From positions 1 to 38,621 of the forward strand of contig JAILID010000051.1 in the NCBI GenBank assembly GCA_024695465.1: a DNA stretch of 38,621 bases, read 5' to 3'. The DNA is from Lachnospiraceae bacterium (GTDB lineage: Bacteria; Bacillota; Clostridia; Lachnospirales; Lachnospiraceae). Of the stretch, positions 1 to 8,267 are shown in pieces. The notes beneath the pieces are model-generated. The model did not search any database. It saw only the letters and a program-made list of their open reading frames with translations, and was not told where the DNA came from. A program made the translations under genes and the position numbers. How positions within the stretch are numbered: position 1 is the stretch's first letter; the number at the start of each line of letters is the position of its first letter.

Positions 1-37
1 TGCAACGATTTGATACAACTTGGTTAAAATCCCGGCA

Positions 38-74
38 GGAGCCTTTCACAACCATATGTGACTGGCTCCTTTTT
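38..74 (+). terminator. Rho-independent terminator-like hairpin
   Basis: A hairpin with a 6 bp GGAGCC/GGCTCC stem (38-43 with 64-69), extended by CAC/GTG pairing, is followed directly by five T residues at 70-74. The T run suits a plus-strand transcript arriving from left of the window. An A run on the other side means it might also work weakly on the minus strand. It lies in sequence that no longer resembles the neighbouring kinase gene, so it probably belongs to a different locus or to the end of a neighbouring gene. Confidence 0.5.
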
Positions 75-120
75 GAAGCTCTGAGCATAACGGGAATGAG
101 CCCATAACCCTGCCCGTCAT

Positions 121-153
121 ATCCGGGAGCGCAAAGCCGCAAGCGCTCCGGAT
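121..153. repeat. GC-rich hairpin at the kinase breakpoint
   Basis: Two arms of 11-12 bases (121-132 and 143-153) are complementary apart from one bulged G, with a 10-base loop. The core resembles the hairpin core of the tandem repeat at 1835-1860 (GGAGCGC, then A/G-rich bases, then GCGCTCC). No T run follows on either strand, so a repeat or structured spacer is a better reading than a terminator. It coincides with the point where the kinase reading frame stops looking like its family. Confidence 0.5.
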
Positions 154-544
154 GAAAATTATAACGATGCGCGGCGTTGGTAATGGATTGGCGGGTCCCG
201 TCATCCTTCACAAACATAGTCGTGACAGGCGTGGCGCAGTCTTCCGGACGAACGATCCGGCTGGTGTCGACTCCGCAGCGGGAAAGCGCCCCGATCACCA
301 TGCCGCCTGCCTCATCCTGCCCGAGCGCGCATAAGATGGCGGTCTTAAGGCCCAGCTTCGCCGCGGCCATCGATTCGTTGACCGCCTCCCCGCCGACACT
401 TAAGGAACCGGAAGCCGCCCGGAAGCCGGACGCGGAGATCGGGCTCGGATCAAATCCCTTAATAAGCGAATCCACCAGCGCGGCTCCGATACAGATCAGG
501 TCATAAGAACCTTCCGCGGGGGAAATGAAAGACTGCTGCTTCAT
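146..544 (-). pseudogene. PfkB/ribokinase-family sugar kinase, N-terminal remnant
   Basis: About 133 residues match the start of PfkB-family carbohydrate kinases, cytoplasmic enzymes that phosphorylate a sugar or nucleoside with ATP. Visible are the opening strand ending in CIGAALVD, the substrate-binding GGEAVNESMAAAKLG segment (residues 51-65), a GQDEAGG turn (75-81), GVDT (91-94) and the lid strand with DDGTRQS. The ATG at 544 overlaps the msrAB stop (ATGA), so the two are probably co-transcribed. After residue ~133 the frame stays open to position 2 but reads as non-family sequence through two hairpins. The ATP-site half, with its catalytic Asp, is absent. A decayed or rearranged gene, a contig-edge misjoin, or an unusual gene running off the edge are all possible. 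Substrate unknown. Confidence 0.55.
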
Positions 545-1656
545 GACTTCAAATCCTTTTCAGATTTCTCCGCGTCGAAAAGCGCCTTATACTCGCCGTA
601 ACCCTGCTCCTCCAGCTCCTCATAGGAAATGAACTTCAAGGAAGCGGAATTGATGCAGTAGCGAAGCCCGCCAGACTCCTTCGGGCCGTCCGGAAAGACG
701 TGTCCCAGATGCGAATCAGCCCCGCTCGAGCGCACCTCCGTGCGCGTCATTCCGTAAGAAGTATCGGTGTGTTCCGTCAAGACATCTTCGCTGATCGGTT
801 TGCTGAAGGCCGGCCAGCCGCAGCCGGAATTATACTTGTCAAGAGAGCTGAAAAGCGGCTCCCCGCTGACCACGTCGACGTAGATGCCTTTCTCAAAAAA
901 CTCGTCATACTCGCCGCTGAAGGCCCGCTCCGTCGCCGCATTCTGCGTGACCTCATAGGCCAGGTCGCCGATCCGCGCCCGGAGCTCCTCCTTCCGGGCT
1001 TTTTCGAGCTGCATGAAGCTTGCCGGGATATGGCAGTATCCCCCGGGGTTCTTGTCCAGATACTTCTGGTGGTATTCTTCCGCCCTGTAATAATTCCCGA
1101 GCGGCAGGACCTCCACCGCAAACTTCGTCCCCGCAGCTTCCTCCTTAAGCCGGTAAAGCTCCTCGATCTCCGGAAGAAGGCTCTCATCCTCATAGTAGAT
1201 CCCGGTCCGGTACTGGACGCCGATATCATTTCCCTGGCGGTTCAAGGAAGTCGGATCGATCACCATAAAATAAAAGTCAAGCAGTTCCTTCAAGGAAACC
1301 CGTTCCGGGTTGTAGACCACCTTTACGGTCTCCGCGTGGCCGCTGCCCTCGCAGACCTCCCGGTAAGTCGGCTCCTCGGTCCCTCCGTTGGCGTAACCAA
1401 CCTCCGTAGAGAGCACGCCCTCGAACTGGTCGAAAAATTTCTGCGTTCCCCAGAAGCAGCCTCCTGCCAGATAAATCGTCTTCGCGTTTTCCATATCTTC
1501 CTCCGAAGCCTTCTTATTTACAACAATCTCCCTGTCTCCCGACGGAGCCGCTTTCACATAAGGGCTCGTATAAGCCCGATGGATGCAGAAGGCGACCGCG
1601 AGGACCATAAGGGACCAAAATAGTATTCTGTACATAGTTAATCTGGATACTTTCAT
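541..1656 (-). CDS. msrAB: Membrane-anchored fused methionine sulfoxide reductase MsrA-MsrB
   Basis: A bifunctional repair enzyme that reduces the S and R forms of methionine sulfoxide in oxidised proteins. Residues 8-24 form a hydrophobic anchor after a short basic start, so the catalytic part should face outside the membrane. MsrA (about 58-205) has its catalytic Cys67 in GGCFWG and the family's NPGGYC motif. MsrB (about 215-350) has [12 protein letters not shown], the SHLGHVF motif and catalytic Cys334 in RYCINSASL. The CxxC zinc pairs of many MsrB proteins are missing, as in many Firmicutes fusions. The 371 aa length is normal for a fusion plus anchor. The start at 1656 has only a weak ribosome site; Met8 is an alternative. 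The pfkB remnant follows with an ATGA overlap. An extracytoplasmic electron donor is expected but is not encoded nearby. Confidence 0.93.
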   Translation of the reverse strand: MKVSRLTMYRILFWSLMVLAVAFCIHRAYTSPYVKAAPSGDREIVVNKKASEEDMENAKTIYLAGGCFWGTQKFFDQFEGVLSTEVGYANGGTEEPTYREVCEGSGHAETVKVVYNPERVSLKELLDFYFMVIDPTSLNRQGNDIGVQYRTGIYYEDESLLPEIEELYRLKEEAAGTKFAVEVLPLGNYYRAEEYHQKYLDKNPGGYCHIPASFMQLEKARKEELRARIGDLAYEVTQNAATERAFSGEYDEFFEKGIYVDVVSGEPLFSSLDKYNSGCGWPAFSKPISEDVLTEHTDTSYGMTRTEVRSSGADSHLGHVFPDGPKESGGLRYCINSASLKFISYEELEEQGYGEYKALFDAEKSEKDLKS

Positions 1657-1913
1657 GATAAAACCTGACTATGTGTGGAGCGCCGTGCGCGCCTGCCCGC
1701 CAGGGCGCAGGCACATTGGACGGGCTGACAAAGACCGAATGCCTGCGCCGCGTCAAAGCACGAGTTTCTTGTTAAGGACCGCGTGAGCGAAAAGCACGGA
1801 ACGATCCGGCAGACAATCGCTTTTGCGGCGGCGCGGGAGCGCGAAGCGCGGAACGCTCCGGCGGCAAGCGCTTTTGCGGCGGCGCCTGCTATCAAATAAC
1901 GCCTGTCAACTCT
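1657..1913. other. GC-rich intergenic region with repeats, no gene seen
   Basis: These 257 bases separate msrAB from the end of the PFL gene. They hold a GCCTGC/GCAGGC inverted repeat (1691-1712), two copies of a GCCTGCGCC-like word, and the tandem repeat at 1783-1885. No convincing -10/-35 pair for msrAB was found. Open frames exist here, but their translations are Ala/Arg-rich products of the repeat and have no ribosome site. Confidence 0.6.
1783..1885. repeat. Two-copy tandem repeat of about 51-52 bp
   Basis: Copy one (1783-1834) and copy two (1835-1885) are directly adjacent. Both run GNGAGCG, A/G-rich core, CGGAACG, TCCGGC and end with an identical 17-base word, CGCTTTTGCGGCGGCGC (1818-1834 and 1869-1885). 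Each copy can fold through its GAGCG/CGNTCC arms; the second pairs perfectly over 6 bp (1836-1841 with 1854-1859). A related single core lies at 121-153. This looks like a family of short structured intergenic repeats. Confidence 0.7.
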
Positions 1914-3278
1914 TCAGTTCTTAAAACTGTGGATCGGCGCGGGAATCCGTCCTCCCCGGCTGACAAAACGGCTGCAGCCGAACGAATTGACCGGCATGAC
2001 CGGCGCGTGTCCCAGAAGGCCCCCGAATTCCACCAGATCCCCGGCCTTCTTTCCCCAGGCCGGAATCAGCCGGACCGCCGTGGTCTTGGCGTTTACCATG
2101 CCGAGCGCCATCTCGTCCGCGATAATGCCGGACAAGGTCTCTCCGGAAGTATCGCCCGGAACCGCGATCATATCAAGGCCCACCGAGCAGACGCAGGTCA
2201 TGGCCTCCAGCTTCTCCAGCGTAAGGGCGCCCGCCTCCACCGCTTCGATCATCCCCTGATCCTCGCTGACCGGGATAAAGGCCCCCGAAAGTCCTCCGAC
2301 ATAGGAAGAAGCCATGACCCCGCCCTTCTTTACCTGGTCGTTCAAAAGCGCCAGGGCGGCCGTCGTACCGGGCGCCCCGGGATGCTCCAGGCCGATCTCT
2401 TTCAGGATATCCGCCACCGAATCCCCGATGGCCGGCGTCGGAGCCAGCGAAAGATCCACGATTCCGAACGGTACGCCCAGACGCCTTGAAGCCTCCCGGG
2501 CTACCAGCTGGCCCACCCTGGTGATCTTGAAAGCCGTCCTCTTGATCGTCTCACAGAGAAGCTCAAAATCCGAATCCCGGCAGGCTTCAAGCGCGTGCTT
2601 GACGACTCCGGGACCCGAAACCCCGACGTTGATGACCAGATCCCCTTCCGTCACGCCGTGGAAAGCCCCCGCCATGAAGGGATTGTCATCCGGAGCGTTG
2701 CAGAACACGACAAGCTTGGCGCAGCCCAGGGAATCGCGTTCCTTCGTCTCCTCCGCCGCCTGTTTGATAATCTTTCCCATCAGCCGGACCGCATCCATAT
2801 TGATCCCGGTTTTGGTCGAGGCAAGGCTTACGGAACTGCAGACCCGGTCCGTAAGCGCAAGGGCCCTGGGAATGGACTCGATCAGAAGTCGGTCCGCCCC
2901 GGTCATGGACTTGGAGACCAAGGCGGAGTAGCCGCCGATGAAATTGACCCCGACGGCCTTGGCACATTCATCCAGGGTCTTCGCGATCTCGACGAAATCT
3001 TCCGGCTGCCGGCAGGCCGCGCCCCCTACGAGCGCAATTGGTGTGACCGAAATCCTCTTATTGACAATTGGAATGCCGAATTCCCCTTCAATCTCCCGTC
3101 CGACGGCCACCAGATCCTTCGCCGCGGTCAGGATTTTCATTTTTATATTCTCTCTCAGCTCGGCAAGATCCGGACTGATGCAGTCGAGAAGGCTGATGCC
3201 CAGCGTGATCGTCCGGACGTCCAGATTCTCGTGCTCGATCATCTTATTGGTTTCATTTACTTCAAATATGCTGACCAT
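1914..3278 (-). CDS. PFL/DUF711 family protein (UPF0210)
   Basis: A 454 aa protein of the conserved UPF0210 (DUF711) family, whose biochemical role is not established; related proteins have been linked structurally to the glycyl-radical/PFL fold. Recognisable stretches are the N-terminal [17 protein letters not shown], repeated glycine-rich loops such as [20 protein letters not shown] and [15 protein letters not shown], and the C-terminal [14 protein letters not shown]. No signal peptide or membrane segment is seen. The start at 3278 has a GGGGGA ribosome site. It follows the ACT-domain gene by 9 bases. That pairing (ACT protein then PFL protein) is a common arrangement in Firmicutes and suggests a metabolite-sensing partner. 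It is the last gene of the polA operon. Confidence 0.9.
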   Translation of the reverse strand: MVSIFEVNETNKMIEHENLDVRTITLGISLLDCISPDLAELRENIKMKILTAAKDLVAVGREIEGEFGIPIVNKRISVTPIALVGGAACRQPEDFVEIAKTLDECAKAVGVNFIGGYSALVSKSMTGADRLLIESIPRALALTDRVCSSVSLASTKTGINMDAVRLMGKIIKQAAEETKERDSLGCAKLVVFCNAPDDNPFMAGAFHGVTEGDLVINVGVSGPGVVKHALEACRDSDFELLCETIKRTAFKITRVGQLVAREASRRLGVPFGIVDLSLAPTPAIGDSVADILKEIGLEHPGAPGTTAALALLNDQVKKGGVMASSYVGGLSGAFIPVSEDQGMIEAVEAGALTLEKLEAMTCVCSVGLDMIAVPGDTSGETLSGIIADEMALGMVNAKTTAVRLIPAWGKKAGDLVEFGGLLGHAPVMPVNSFGCSRFVSRGGRIPAPIHSFKN

Positions 3279-3287
3279 GGGTCCCCC

Positions 3288-3560
3288 TTAGATGCGGTGC
3301 ATCATCTGAAAAATATCCTCATGCTGCACATGGATCTGGCAGCCGATCTCCTCGCCGATCTGATGGAGCTCGTGGCGGATCTCCGGGATCGTCTTCTGGG
3401 AGCCGGCCATGTCCGCCACCATCATCATATTGAAAAAGCCGTCTACGATCGTCTGAGAGATATCCAGGATATTGACCTGGTTGCCGGCCAGATAAGTGCA
3501 GACCTTCGCGATAATGCCGACGGTATCCCGCCCGACCACCGTTATAATTGTTTTTTGCAT
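3288..3560 (-). CDS. Small ACT-domain regulatory protein (UPF0237)
   Basis: A 90 aa protein that is a single ACT domain, the small ligand-binding fold often used to sense amino acids. The N-terminal strand-turn-helix TVVGRDTVGIIAKVCTYLA and the following VNILDISQTI are typical of the UPF0237 family. There is no catalytic domain, so it most likely acts by binding a ligand and a partner protein. The start at 3560 has a strong AAGGAGG site five bases upstream. It lies 12 bases after the walJ-like gene and 9 bases before the PFL gene, its probable functional partner. Ligand unknown. Confidence 0.9.
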   Translation of the reverse strand: MQKTIITVVGRDTVGIIAKVCTYLAGNQVNILDISQTIVDGFFNMMMVADMAGSQKTIPEIRHELHQIGEEIGCQIHVQHEDIFQMMHRI

Positions 3561-3572
3561 TCTTTCCTCCTT

Positions 3573-4370
3573 CTACCACTCCACCGGCTCGCTTACCATA
3601 TCCCGGTGGGCGATTGTTATGTTGAAGTCCCCGGACATCCAGGGATTGTCCCCCAACGTCACTTCCGTACAAACTGTTTCATAGGCCAGCGCCTCGTAAT
3701 TGTTCTCCCTGGACAGGTGGCCCAGAAAGACATGCCGGACCTTGTCGTTCAGCAGCCGGCCCAACAGCTGTCCGGCGGTCTCGTTGGAGAGATGGCCGTG
3801 ATCGCTCAGGATCCGCCGCTTTAAATAATAGGGATACCTCCCTGCCTCCAGCATGTGGACGTCATGGTTGGATTCGAGAAGAAGGACGTCCAGGCCGGTC
3901 AGCTGCCTTTCAATGTAGCTGTCATAGCAGCCCATATCCGTGGCGACGGCGCAGCGCTTTTCGCCGGATTCGATCCGGAAGCCCACCGGTTCCGCCGCGT
4001 CATGGGAGATGGCAAAGGGGAAAATGAAAAGCCCGCCCAGCGCGAACGGGGCGTCCGCCTCGATCACATGGCAGAGTCCTTCCGGAATTTTTCCGACGGA
4101 AGCGCATTTTTTGATCCCCTCAAGGGTCCCCTTCGTCGCGTAGATCGGGATCCCGTAGCGGCGGGCCAGGACCCCCAGACCCTTGATATGGTCGGAATGC
4201 TCATGGGTCAGCAGGATCCCGTCCACGTCTTTCGTCGTCATATCGATCTCATTTAAGCCTTTCTCGATCCGGGTCCCGGAGATGCCGGCGTCCACCAGCA
4301 GCGAAGTCGTCCCGTCCCCGGCAAAAATGCAGTTCCCACTGGAACCGCTGGCTATACTGCAAAATCTCAT
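3573..4370 (-). CDS. walJ: Metallo-beta-lactamase-fold hydrolase, WalJ/YycJ family
   Basis: A 265 aa cytoplasmic protein of the YycJ/WalJ branch of the metallo-beta-lactamase fold, predicted metal-dependent nucleases linked to DNA replication and cell-wall homeostasis in Bacillus and streptococci. The family N-terminus CSIASGSSGNC is present, followed by the metal motif THEHSDH, then SHDAAEPVGF, an ESNHD segment and SDHGHLSN. The start was placed at 4370, where ATG overlaps the coaE stop as ATGA and has a GGGA ribosome site; a longer frame to 4415 would add 15 unrelated residues. In Bacillus this gene sits with walRK. Here it sits with polA and coaE, which fits a DNA-related role better than a wall one. 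Confidence 0.85.
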   Translation of the reverse strand: MRFCSIASGSSGNCIFAGDGTTSLLVDAGISGTRIEKGLNEIDMTTKDVDGILLTHEHSDHIKGLGVLARRYGIPIYATKGTLEGIKKCASVGKIPEGLCHVIEADAPFALGGLFIFPFAISHDAAEPVGFRIESGEKRCAVATDMGCYDSYIERQLTGLDVLLLESNHDVHMLEAGRYPYYLKRRILSDHGHLSNETAGQLLGRLLNDKVRHVFLGHLSRENNYEALAYETVCTEVTLGDNPWMSGDFNITIAHRDMVSEPVEW

Positions 4371-4999
4371 TCCCTGTTTCCTTTCATGGCGCTTTTGTAT
4401 CCCTCCCCAAGGCATCTTCGCACAAGGCGGTCAATCTGCCTTTTCGTTTCCTCGAAATCCCCGCTGTTGTCGATCACCGCGTCCGCCCGCTTCCGAAACG
4501 CTTCGTCCGAAAGCTGGGAGGCCATCACATTCCGGATGCGGCTTTCATCGTAACCCCGGCTTTCGGCGAGCCGGGCGGCCCGGACCGCCTCATCGGCGCG
4601 GACATACCAGATCTCGTCGAGGATCTCCTCGTAGTGATCCTCCAAAAGCAGGGCGGCCTCCAGCACAAAAAGCCTGGCAGCTTCCGCCCCGGCCTTTTCC
4701 ATCTGCCTTTCGGCCTCCCTGCGGACGGCCGGATGGATGATGGCGTTCATCCGCTGCCTCAGCTCTTCATTTCCAAATATCTTCCGGGCGATCAGAGGCC
4801 GGTCAAGACTTTGATCCTCCCGCACAACAGCTTCCCCGAAAAGCCTGATCACTTCCCGATAGCAGGCCCCCTCCGGCAGCAGCAGATCCCGGCCGACATC
4901 GTCCAGGCGGAGAACAAAGGCTCCCCAGCGTTCGGACAGATAATCCAAAACCCGGCTTTTTCCGGCACCGACCCCTCCGGTCACGCCGATTTTTTTCAT
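4367..4999 (-). CDS. coaE: Dephospho-CoA kinase
   Basis: Catalyses the last step of coenzyme A synthesis, ATP-dependent phosphorylation of the 3'-hydroxyl of dephospho-CoA. The P-loop is GGVGAGKS at residues 8-15. Further family features are the LRLDDVGRDLL segment, IHPAVRREAE, and DAVIDNSGD near the C-terminus. The 210 aa length is normal. The start was set at 4999 (MKKIGVTGG), with a GGGAGA site close upstream and 10 bases after polA. Longer frames would add residues that overlap the end of polA. Pairing of polA with coaE is common in bacteria; coaBC for earlier steps of the pathway lies divergently about 3 kb away. Confidence 0.94.
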   Translation of the reverse strand: MKKIGVTGGVGAGKSRVLDYLSERWGAFVLRLDDVGRDLLLPEGACYREVIRLFGEAVVREDQSLDRPLIARKIFGNEELRQRMNAIIHPAVRREAERQMEKAGAEAARLFVLEAALLLEDHYEEILDEIWYVRADEAVRAARLAESRGYDESRIRNVMASQLSDEAFRKRADAVIDNSGDFEETKRQIDRLVRRCLGEGYKSAMKGNRE

Positions 5000-5009
5000 T
5001 TTCTCCCTG

Positions 5010-7700
5010 TCATTTTGCCTCATACCAGTCGCCTCCGATGTGGCAGTCCGCAACGAGCGCCACCTTAAGCTCCGCGGCGGCCTGCATTTCCTCTATGAGG
5101 ATGGCTTTCGCCTTTTCGGCCTCCGCCTCGGGGGCTTCGATCAAAAGCTCGTCGTGGATCTGGAGGATCAGCTTCGCGTCCATCTTTTCCGCCTTCAGCC
5201 TTTCAAAGACCCGGATCATGGCGATCTTGATGATATCCGCAGCCGTCCCCTGGATCGGGCTGTTCATGGCAACCCGCTCGCCAAAGGAGCGCTGCATGAA
5301 ATTCTGGGAGGAAAGCTCCGGCACGGGCCGTCTTCTGCCGAAAAGGGAGACGGCGTATCCTTCCTTCTTCGCGAAGGCGACAAGTCCGTCCAGGAATTCC
5401 CGGATTTTGGGATAGGTCGCGAAATAGTCGTTGATGTAGGCCTGGGCTTCCTTTCTGGAAATGGAAAGACCCTGGGAAAGCCCGAAGCTTGAGATCCCGT
5501 AGACGATCCCGAAATTGACCGCCTTGGCGTTGCGGCGCATGAGATCCGTCACCTCGTCAAACGGAACGTGAAATACCTGGGACGCCGTGGTCCTGTGAAT
5601 GTCCCGGGCCTCCCGGTAAGCCTCGATCAGCTTCTCGTCCCCCGACATGTGGGCCAGGATCCGAAGCTCAATCTGGGAGTAGTCGGCGTCCACAAAGACG
5701 CAGCCCTCCGCCGGATAGAAGCATTTCCGGATCTTGCGTCCCAGCTCCTCCCGCATCGGAATATTCTGGAGATTGGGATCGGTGCTGGAAAGTCTCCCCG
5801 TTGCCGTGATGGTCTGATTGAAGGTCGTCCGGATCCGCCCATCCTCCTCGATGCAGTCCTGGAGTCCGTCCGCGTAGGTGGATTTCAGCTTGGAAAAAGT
5901 CCGGTATTCGAGAATGTTCGCGACGATCCGGTGCTCCTCCGCCAGCTTTTCCAGGACGTCGGCGGCTGTCGAATAGCCTGTTTTGGTCTTCTTGCTTCCC
6001 GGGAGCTTCATTTTCTCAAATAAAATATGCCCGAGCTGCTTGGGGGAATTGATATTGAACTCCTCGCCCGCCTCCTCGTAAATTTCCTTCGTCAGCTCCT
6101 GAATCCGGCTGTCCAGCATGGCGCTGTAATCTTTAAGCGCCTTCCGGCTTGCCAGGATCCCTTCCTTCTCCATGGAGGACAGAACCCGGACAAGAGGCAT
6201 CTCCACTTTGTCGAAAAGCTCTTCCATCCCTTCCCGCGCGAGGCGCTCCCGAAGCGGCTGCCGGCTCTTTAAAGCAGCCGCCGCTTTCATTCCGGCCAGA
6301 CGGATAAAGCTTCTGTCAACCTGTTCGGAAAGCTTTTCCTCCGTCAGCCCCTCTTTCTTCGCCTGTTTGGCCAGATCGGCAAGATAAGCCGCCGGTCCCT
6401 TCTTCCCAATCAGCTCTTCCTCCGATTGAACGCGAAGATTGCTGTAGCCGGCCGCAACGGCGTCGTAGGTCCAGTCAGACTTTAAGGGATCAATGAGGTA
6501 GGCCGCGACGATCGGATCAAACAGCTCTGATTGCACCTCCGAGGGGAGCGCCCGGCAGAGTTCCTTGGCGTTTGCGGCCGCGATCTTCTTTTCTTTTCCG
6601 CAAAGAAGCGCAAGCTTATGAAGCAGCCGCTCCTGCGTCAGAAATCTTCCGGAAAGCATGGCCGCATAATGGTCCGCAAAGGCGATCCCGACGGCGAAAA
6701 GCCTCCCTTTCTCCCAGACGAGGCCCAGGCCGATCTCTTCTTCCTCCCCGGCCCTCTCAAAAAGCTTCTCCGCTTCTCGAAGGTCCGAGACCTCCTTGAT
6801 ATCAAGGACTTCGGCGGCCGCCTTGTTTTCATTTTCAAAACGGGAAAGAAAACTCTTGAAGCCAAGGCGCCGGAAGATCTCATAGGTCTTTTCGTTATAG
6901 ATATTGCCGAGGCTTAAGGCCGCCTCGTCGGCATTTACGGGAGCGTCGGTTCGGATCGCGGCCAGATCCTTGGACAAAACCGCGAGATCATAGTGCTCCT
7001 CCATGGCCGTCCGGGCCTTTTTCGGGCTGATCTCTTCCCGGTGCTCATAGGCGTTTTCAATGCTGTGATACCTGGCTATGATCGCCGAAGCCGTCTTGGG
7101 GCCGACGCCCGGAAGGCCGGGAATGTTGTCGGAAGAATCGCCCATCAGGGCCTTCATGTCAATGAACTCCTTGGGGGTCACGCCCATGGCCTTCTCAACA
7201 TCGGCTGCCAGGTAGGATTCGTAGGTCGTCTGGCCGCCCCTGGTCTTCGGGATGACGATCCGGATCCGGTCGGTCGCGATCTGGAGCAGGTCCCGGTCTC
7301 CGGAGATAAGCAGGACCTCCGCTCCTTTTCTCTCATAGATCCCGGCCAGGGTTCCCAGAATGTCATCGGCTTCCCAGCCGGGCAGCTCCATATGGGCGAT
7401 TCCCATGGCGTCCAGCACCTCCTTGATGAGAGGAATCTGCTCATGGAATTCATCCGGGGCCTTCTGTCTCGTCCCCTTGTAGGCTTCGTACTTTTCATGG
7501 CGGAAGGTCGGGGCGGCGGTATCGAAGGCCACCGCCAGGTAATCCGGCTTCTCATCCCCCAGAATCTTGAAAAGGATCGCCAGGAATCCGTAAATGGCGT
7601 TTGTATGCGTTCCGTCAGGCGCCGTCATGGCAGGCGGCATCCCGTAAAAAGCCCGAAACATCAGGCTGTGTCCGTCGATCAATACGATTTTCTTCTCCAT
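5010..7700 (-). CDS. polA: DNA polymerase I (proofreading site degenerate)
   Basis: Fills gaps and removes RNA primers during replication and repair. At 896 aa it has three parts. The 5'-3' nuclease (about 1-290) shows LIDGHSLMFRAFYG and the helix-hairpin-helix GLPGVGPKTA. The middle domain (about 300-480) has the 3'-5' exonuclease fold but lacks the DxE metal ligands; where they should lie it reads EIGLGLVWEKGRL. The polymerase domain (about 490-896) has DADYSQIELRILAH, the O-helix RRNAKAVNFGIVYG and QIHDELL. The start at 7700 is fixed by an AGGAGG six bases upstream and overlaps the previous stop as TGATG; a TTG one codon earlier is less likely. Lack of proofreading residues is usual in Firmicutes Pol I. 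Confidence 0.97.
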   Translation of the reverse strand: MEKKIVLIDGHSLMFRAFYGMPPAMTAPDGTHTNAIYGFLAILFKILGDEKPDYLAVAFDTAAPTFRHEKYEAYKGTRQKAPDEFHEQIPLIKEVLDAMGIAHMELPGWEADDILGTLAGIYERKGAEVLLISGDRDLLQIATDRIRIVIPKTRGGQTTYESYLAADVEKAMGVTPKEFIDMKALMGDSSDNIPGLPGVGPKTASAIIARYHSIENAYEHREEISPKKARTAMEEHYDLAVLSKDLAAIRTDAPVNADEAALSLGNIYNEKTYEIFRRLGFKSFLSRFENENKAAAEVLDIKEVSDLREAEKLFERAGEEEEIGLGLVWEKGRLFAVGIAFADHYAAMLSGRFLTQERLLHKLALLCGKEKKIAAANAKELCRALPSEVQSELFDPIVAAYLIDPLKSDWTYDAVAAGYSNLRVQSEEELIGKKGPAAYLADLAKQAKKEGLTEEKLSEQVDRSFIRLAGMKAAAALKSRQPLRERLAREGMEELFDKVEMPLVRVLSSMEKEGILASRKALKDYSAMLDSRIQELTKEIYEEAGEEFNINSPKQLGHILFEKMKLPGSKKTKTGYSTAADVLEKLAEEHRIVANILEYRTFSKLKSTYADGLQDCIEEDGRIRTTFNQTITATGRLSSTDPNLQNIPMREELGRKIRKCFYPAEGCVFVDADYSQIELRILAHMSGDEKLIEAYREARDIHRTTASQVFHVPFDEVTDLMRRNAKAVNFGIVYGISSFGLSQGLSISRKEAQAYINDYFATYPKIREFLDGLVAFAKKEGYAVSLFGRRRPVPELSSQNFMQRSFGERVAMNSPIQGTAADIIKIAMIRVFERLKAEKMDAKLILQIHDELLIEAPEAEAEKAKAILIEEMQAAAELKVALVADCHIGGDWYEAK

Positions 7701-8089
7701 CAAAAACCTCCTGTTATGTTCCGCACGCTTTCTGTCAGCATGGGCAAAAGCTCCGGAATGAGTTCCATGAGCGCCATGGCGGCCAATACGGCCTCCGCGG
7801 CGGCAACGCTGACATAGAATAAAACTCTTTCAATCCTGCTGAATCGGATGCGGTTTTCATTTTCCTTAAGATCCTCCAGAAGGAGCTTCCGCATACTGTA
7901 GGATTGGGAATCCGGATCTTCTCCTTCCTCCAGATAGGAAAGCACCCGGTCAATCGTGAAATAGGTCTCCAGTTCCTCGTAGCAGGAATCGCATTGCCTG
8001 ACATGCCGGATGAAGGCTTCGCATTCCTCATCCGTCATGTTTCCCTCGATATAATCATTCACCATGCTTTTTATCTGTTTGCATTCCAT
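7700..8089 (-). CDS. zf-HC2 membrane protein, anti-sigma-factor-like
   Basis: A 129 aa protein with a short zinc-binding domain of the zf-HC2 type (Cys3, then HVRQCDSC giving His and two Cys), a linker, and one hydrophobic segment (FYVSVAAAEAVLAAMALMELI). This layout is typical of anti-sigma factors, which hold an ECF sigma factor at the membrane. No sigma-factor gene is adjacent; instead polA follows with a TGATG overlap. The start was set at 8089, which has an AGGAG site; a longer frame to 8143 would run into the promoter. It is the first gene of the polA operon. A regulatory role is inferred from architecture, and the partner is unknown. Confidence 0.8.
   Translation of the reverse strand: MECKQIKSMVNDYIEGNMTDEECEAFIRHVRQCDSCYEELETYFTIDRVLSYLEEGEDPDSQSYSMRKLLLEDLKENENRIRFSRIERVLFYVSVAAAEAVLAAMALMELIPELLPMLTESVRNITGGF
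7707..7712 (-). promoter_or_regulatory. Strong ribosome binding site fixing the polA start
   Basis: A perfect AGGAGG lies six bases before the ATG at 7700, inside the end of the zf-HC2 gene. It supports ATG over the TTG one codon upstream and suggests efficient coupled translation. Confidence 0.85.
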
Positions 8090-8114
8090 CTTTTTCTCCT
8101 CTTCTATCCTGACT

Positions 8115-8143
8115 ATTATAATATGAAAAGGGAGGAAACGCAA
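8115..8143 (-). promoter_or_regulatory. Sigma-A promoter of the zf-HC2-polA operon
   Basis: Reading leftwards, TTGCGT (8138-8143) and TATAAT (8115-8120) are separated by exactly 17 bases. The -10 box is a perfect match and lies about 25 bases before the start codon at 8089. The promoter diverges from the coaBC promoter about 40 bases away. Confidence 0.8.
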
Positions 8144-8185
8144 TTAGAGCCGGGGACAAATCTATCGGCCGTTTTCCGGCAAATA

Positions 8186-8214
8186 TTGAAAAGAGCGTTT
8201 CAAATTGCTACAAT
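8186..8214 (+). promoter_or_regulatory. Sigma-A promoter of coaBC
   Basis: TTGAAA (8186-8191) and TACAAT (8209-8214) are separated by 17 bases and lie about 55 bases before the coaBC start. A GGAGG ribosome site is at 8257-8261. Confidence 0.75.
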
Positions 8215-8267
8215 AATAAGGATTCTTTTTCTCAATGATTCGGTTCCCAGGACAATGGAGGCATAAC

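Noticed and set aside
152-506. Plus-strand frames opposite the kinase remnant
   Set aside because: The minus strand has clear PfkB motifs; the plus-strand products show none.
1783-1885. CRISPR-like repeat
   Set aside because: Only two directly adjacent copies, no spacers and no cas genes.
1653-1895. An 80-codon minus-strand frame in the GC-rich spacer
   Set aside because: Its Ala/Arg-rich product is a translation of the tandem repeat and overlaps the msrAB start; no ribosome site.
2595-3824. A 409-codon plus-strand frame across the PFL, ACT and walJ-like genes
   Set aside because: It crosses three minus-strand genes with strong family motifs and good ribosome sites.
5010-7700. Missing exonuclease residues in PolA as evidence of a pseudogene
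   Set aside because: Loss of the 3'-5' exonuclease ligands is normal in Firmicutes Pol I; the polymerase and 5' nuclease motifs are intact.
8090-8267. Possible riboswitch or operator between polA and coaBC units
   Set aside because: Only two divergent promoters and ribosome sites are visible; no conserved stem set or terminator/antiterminator pair was recognised.
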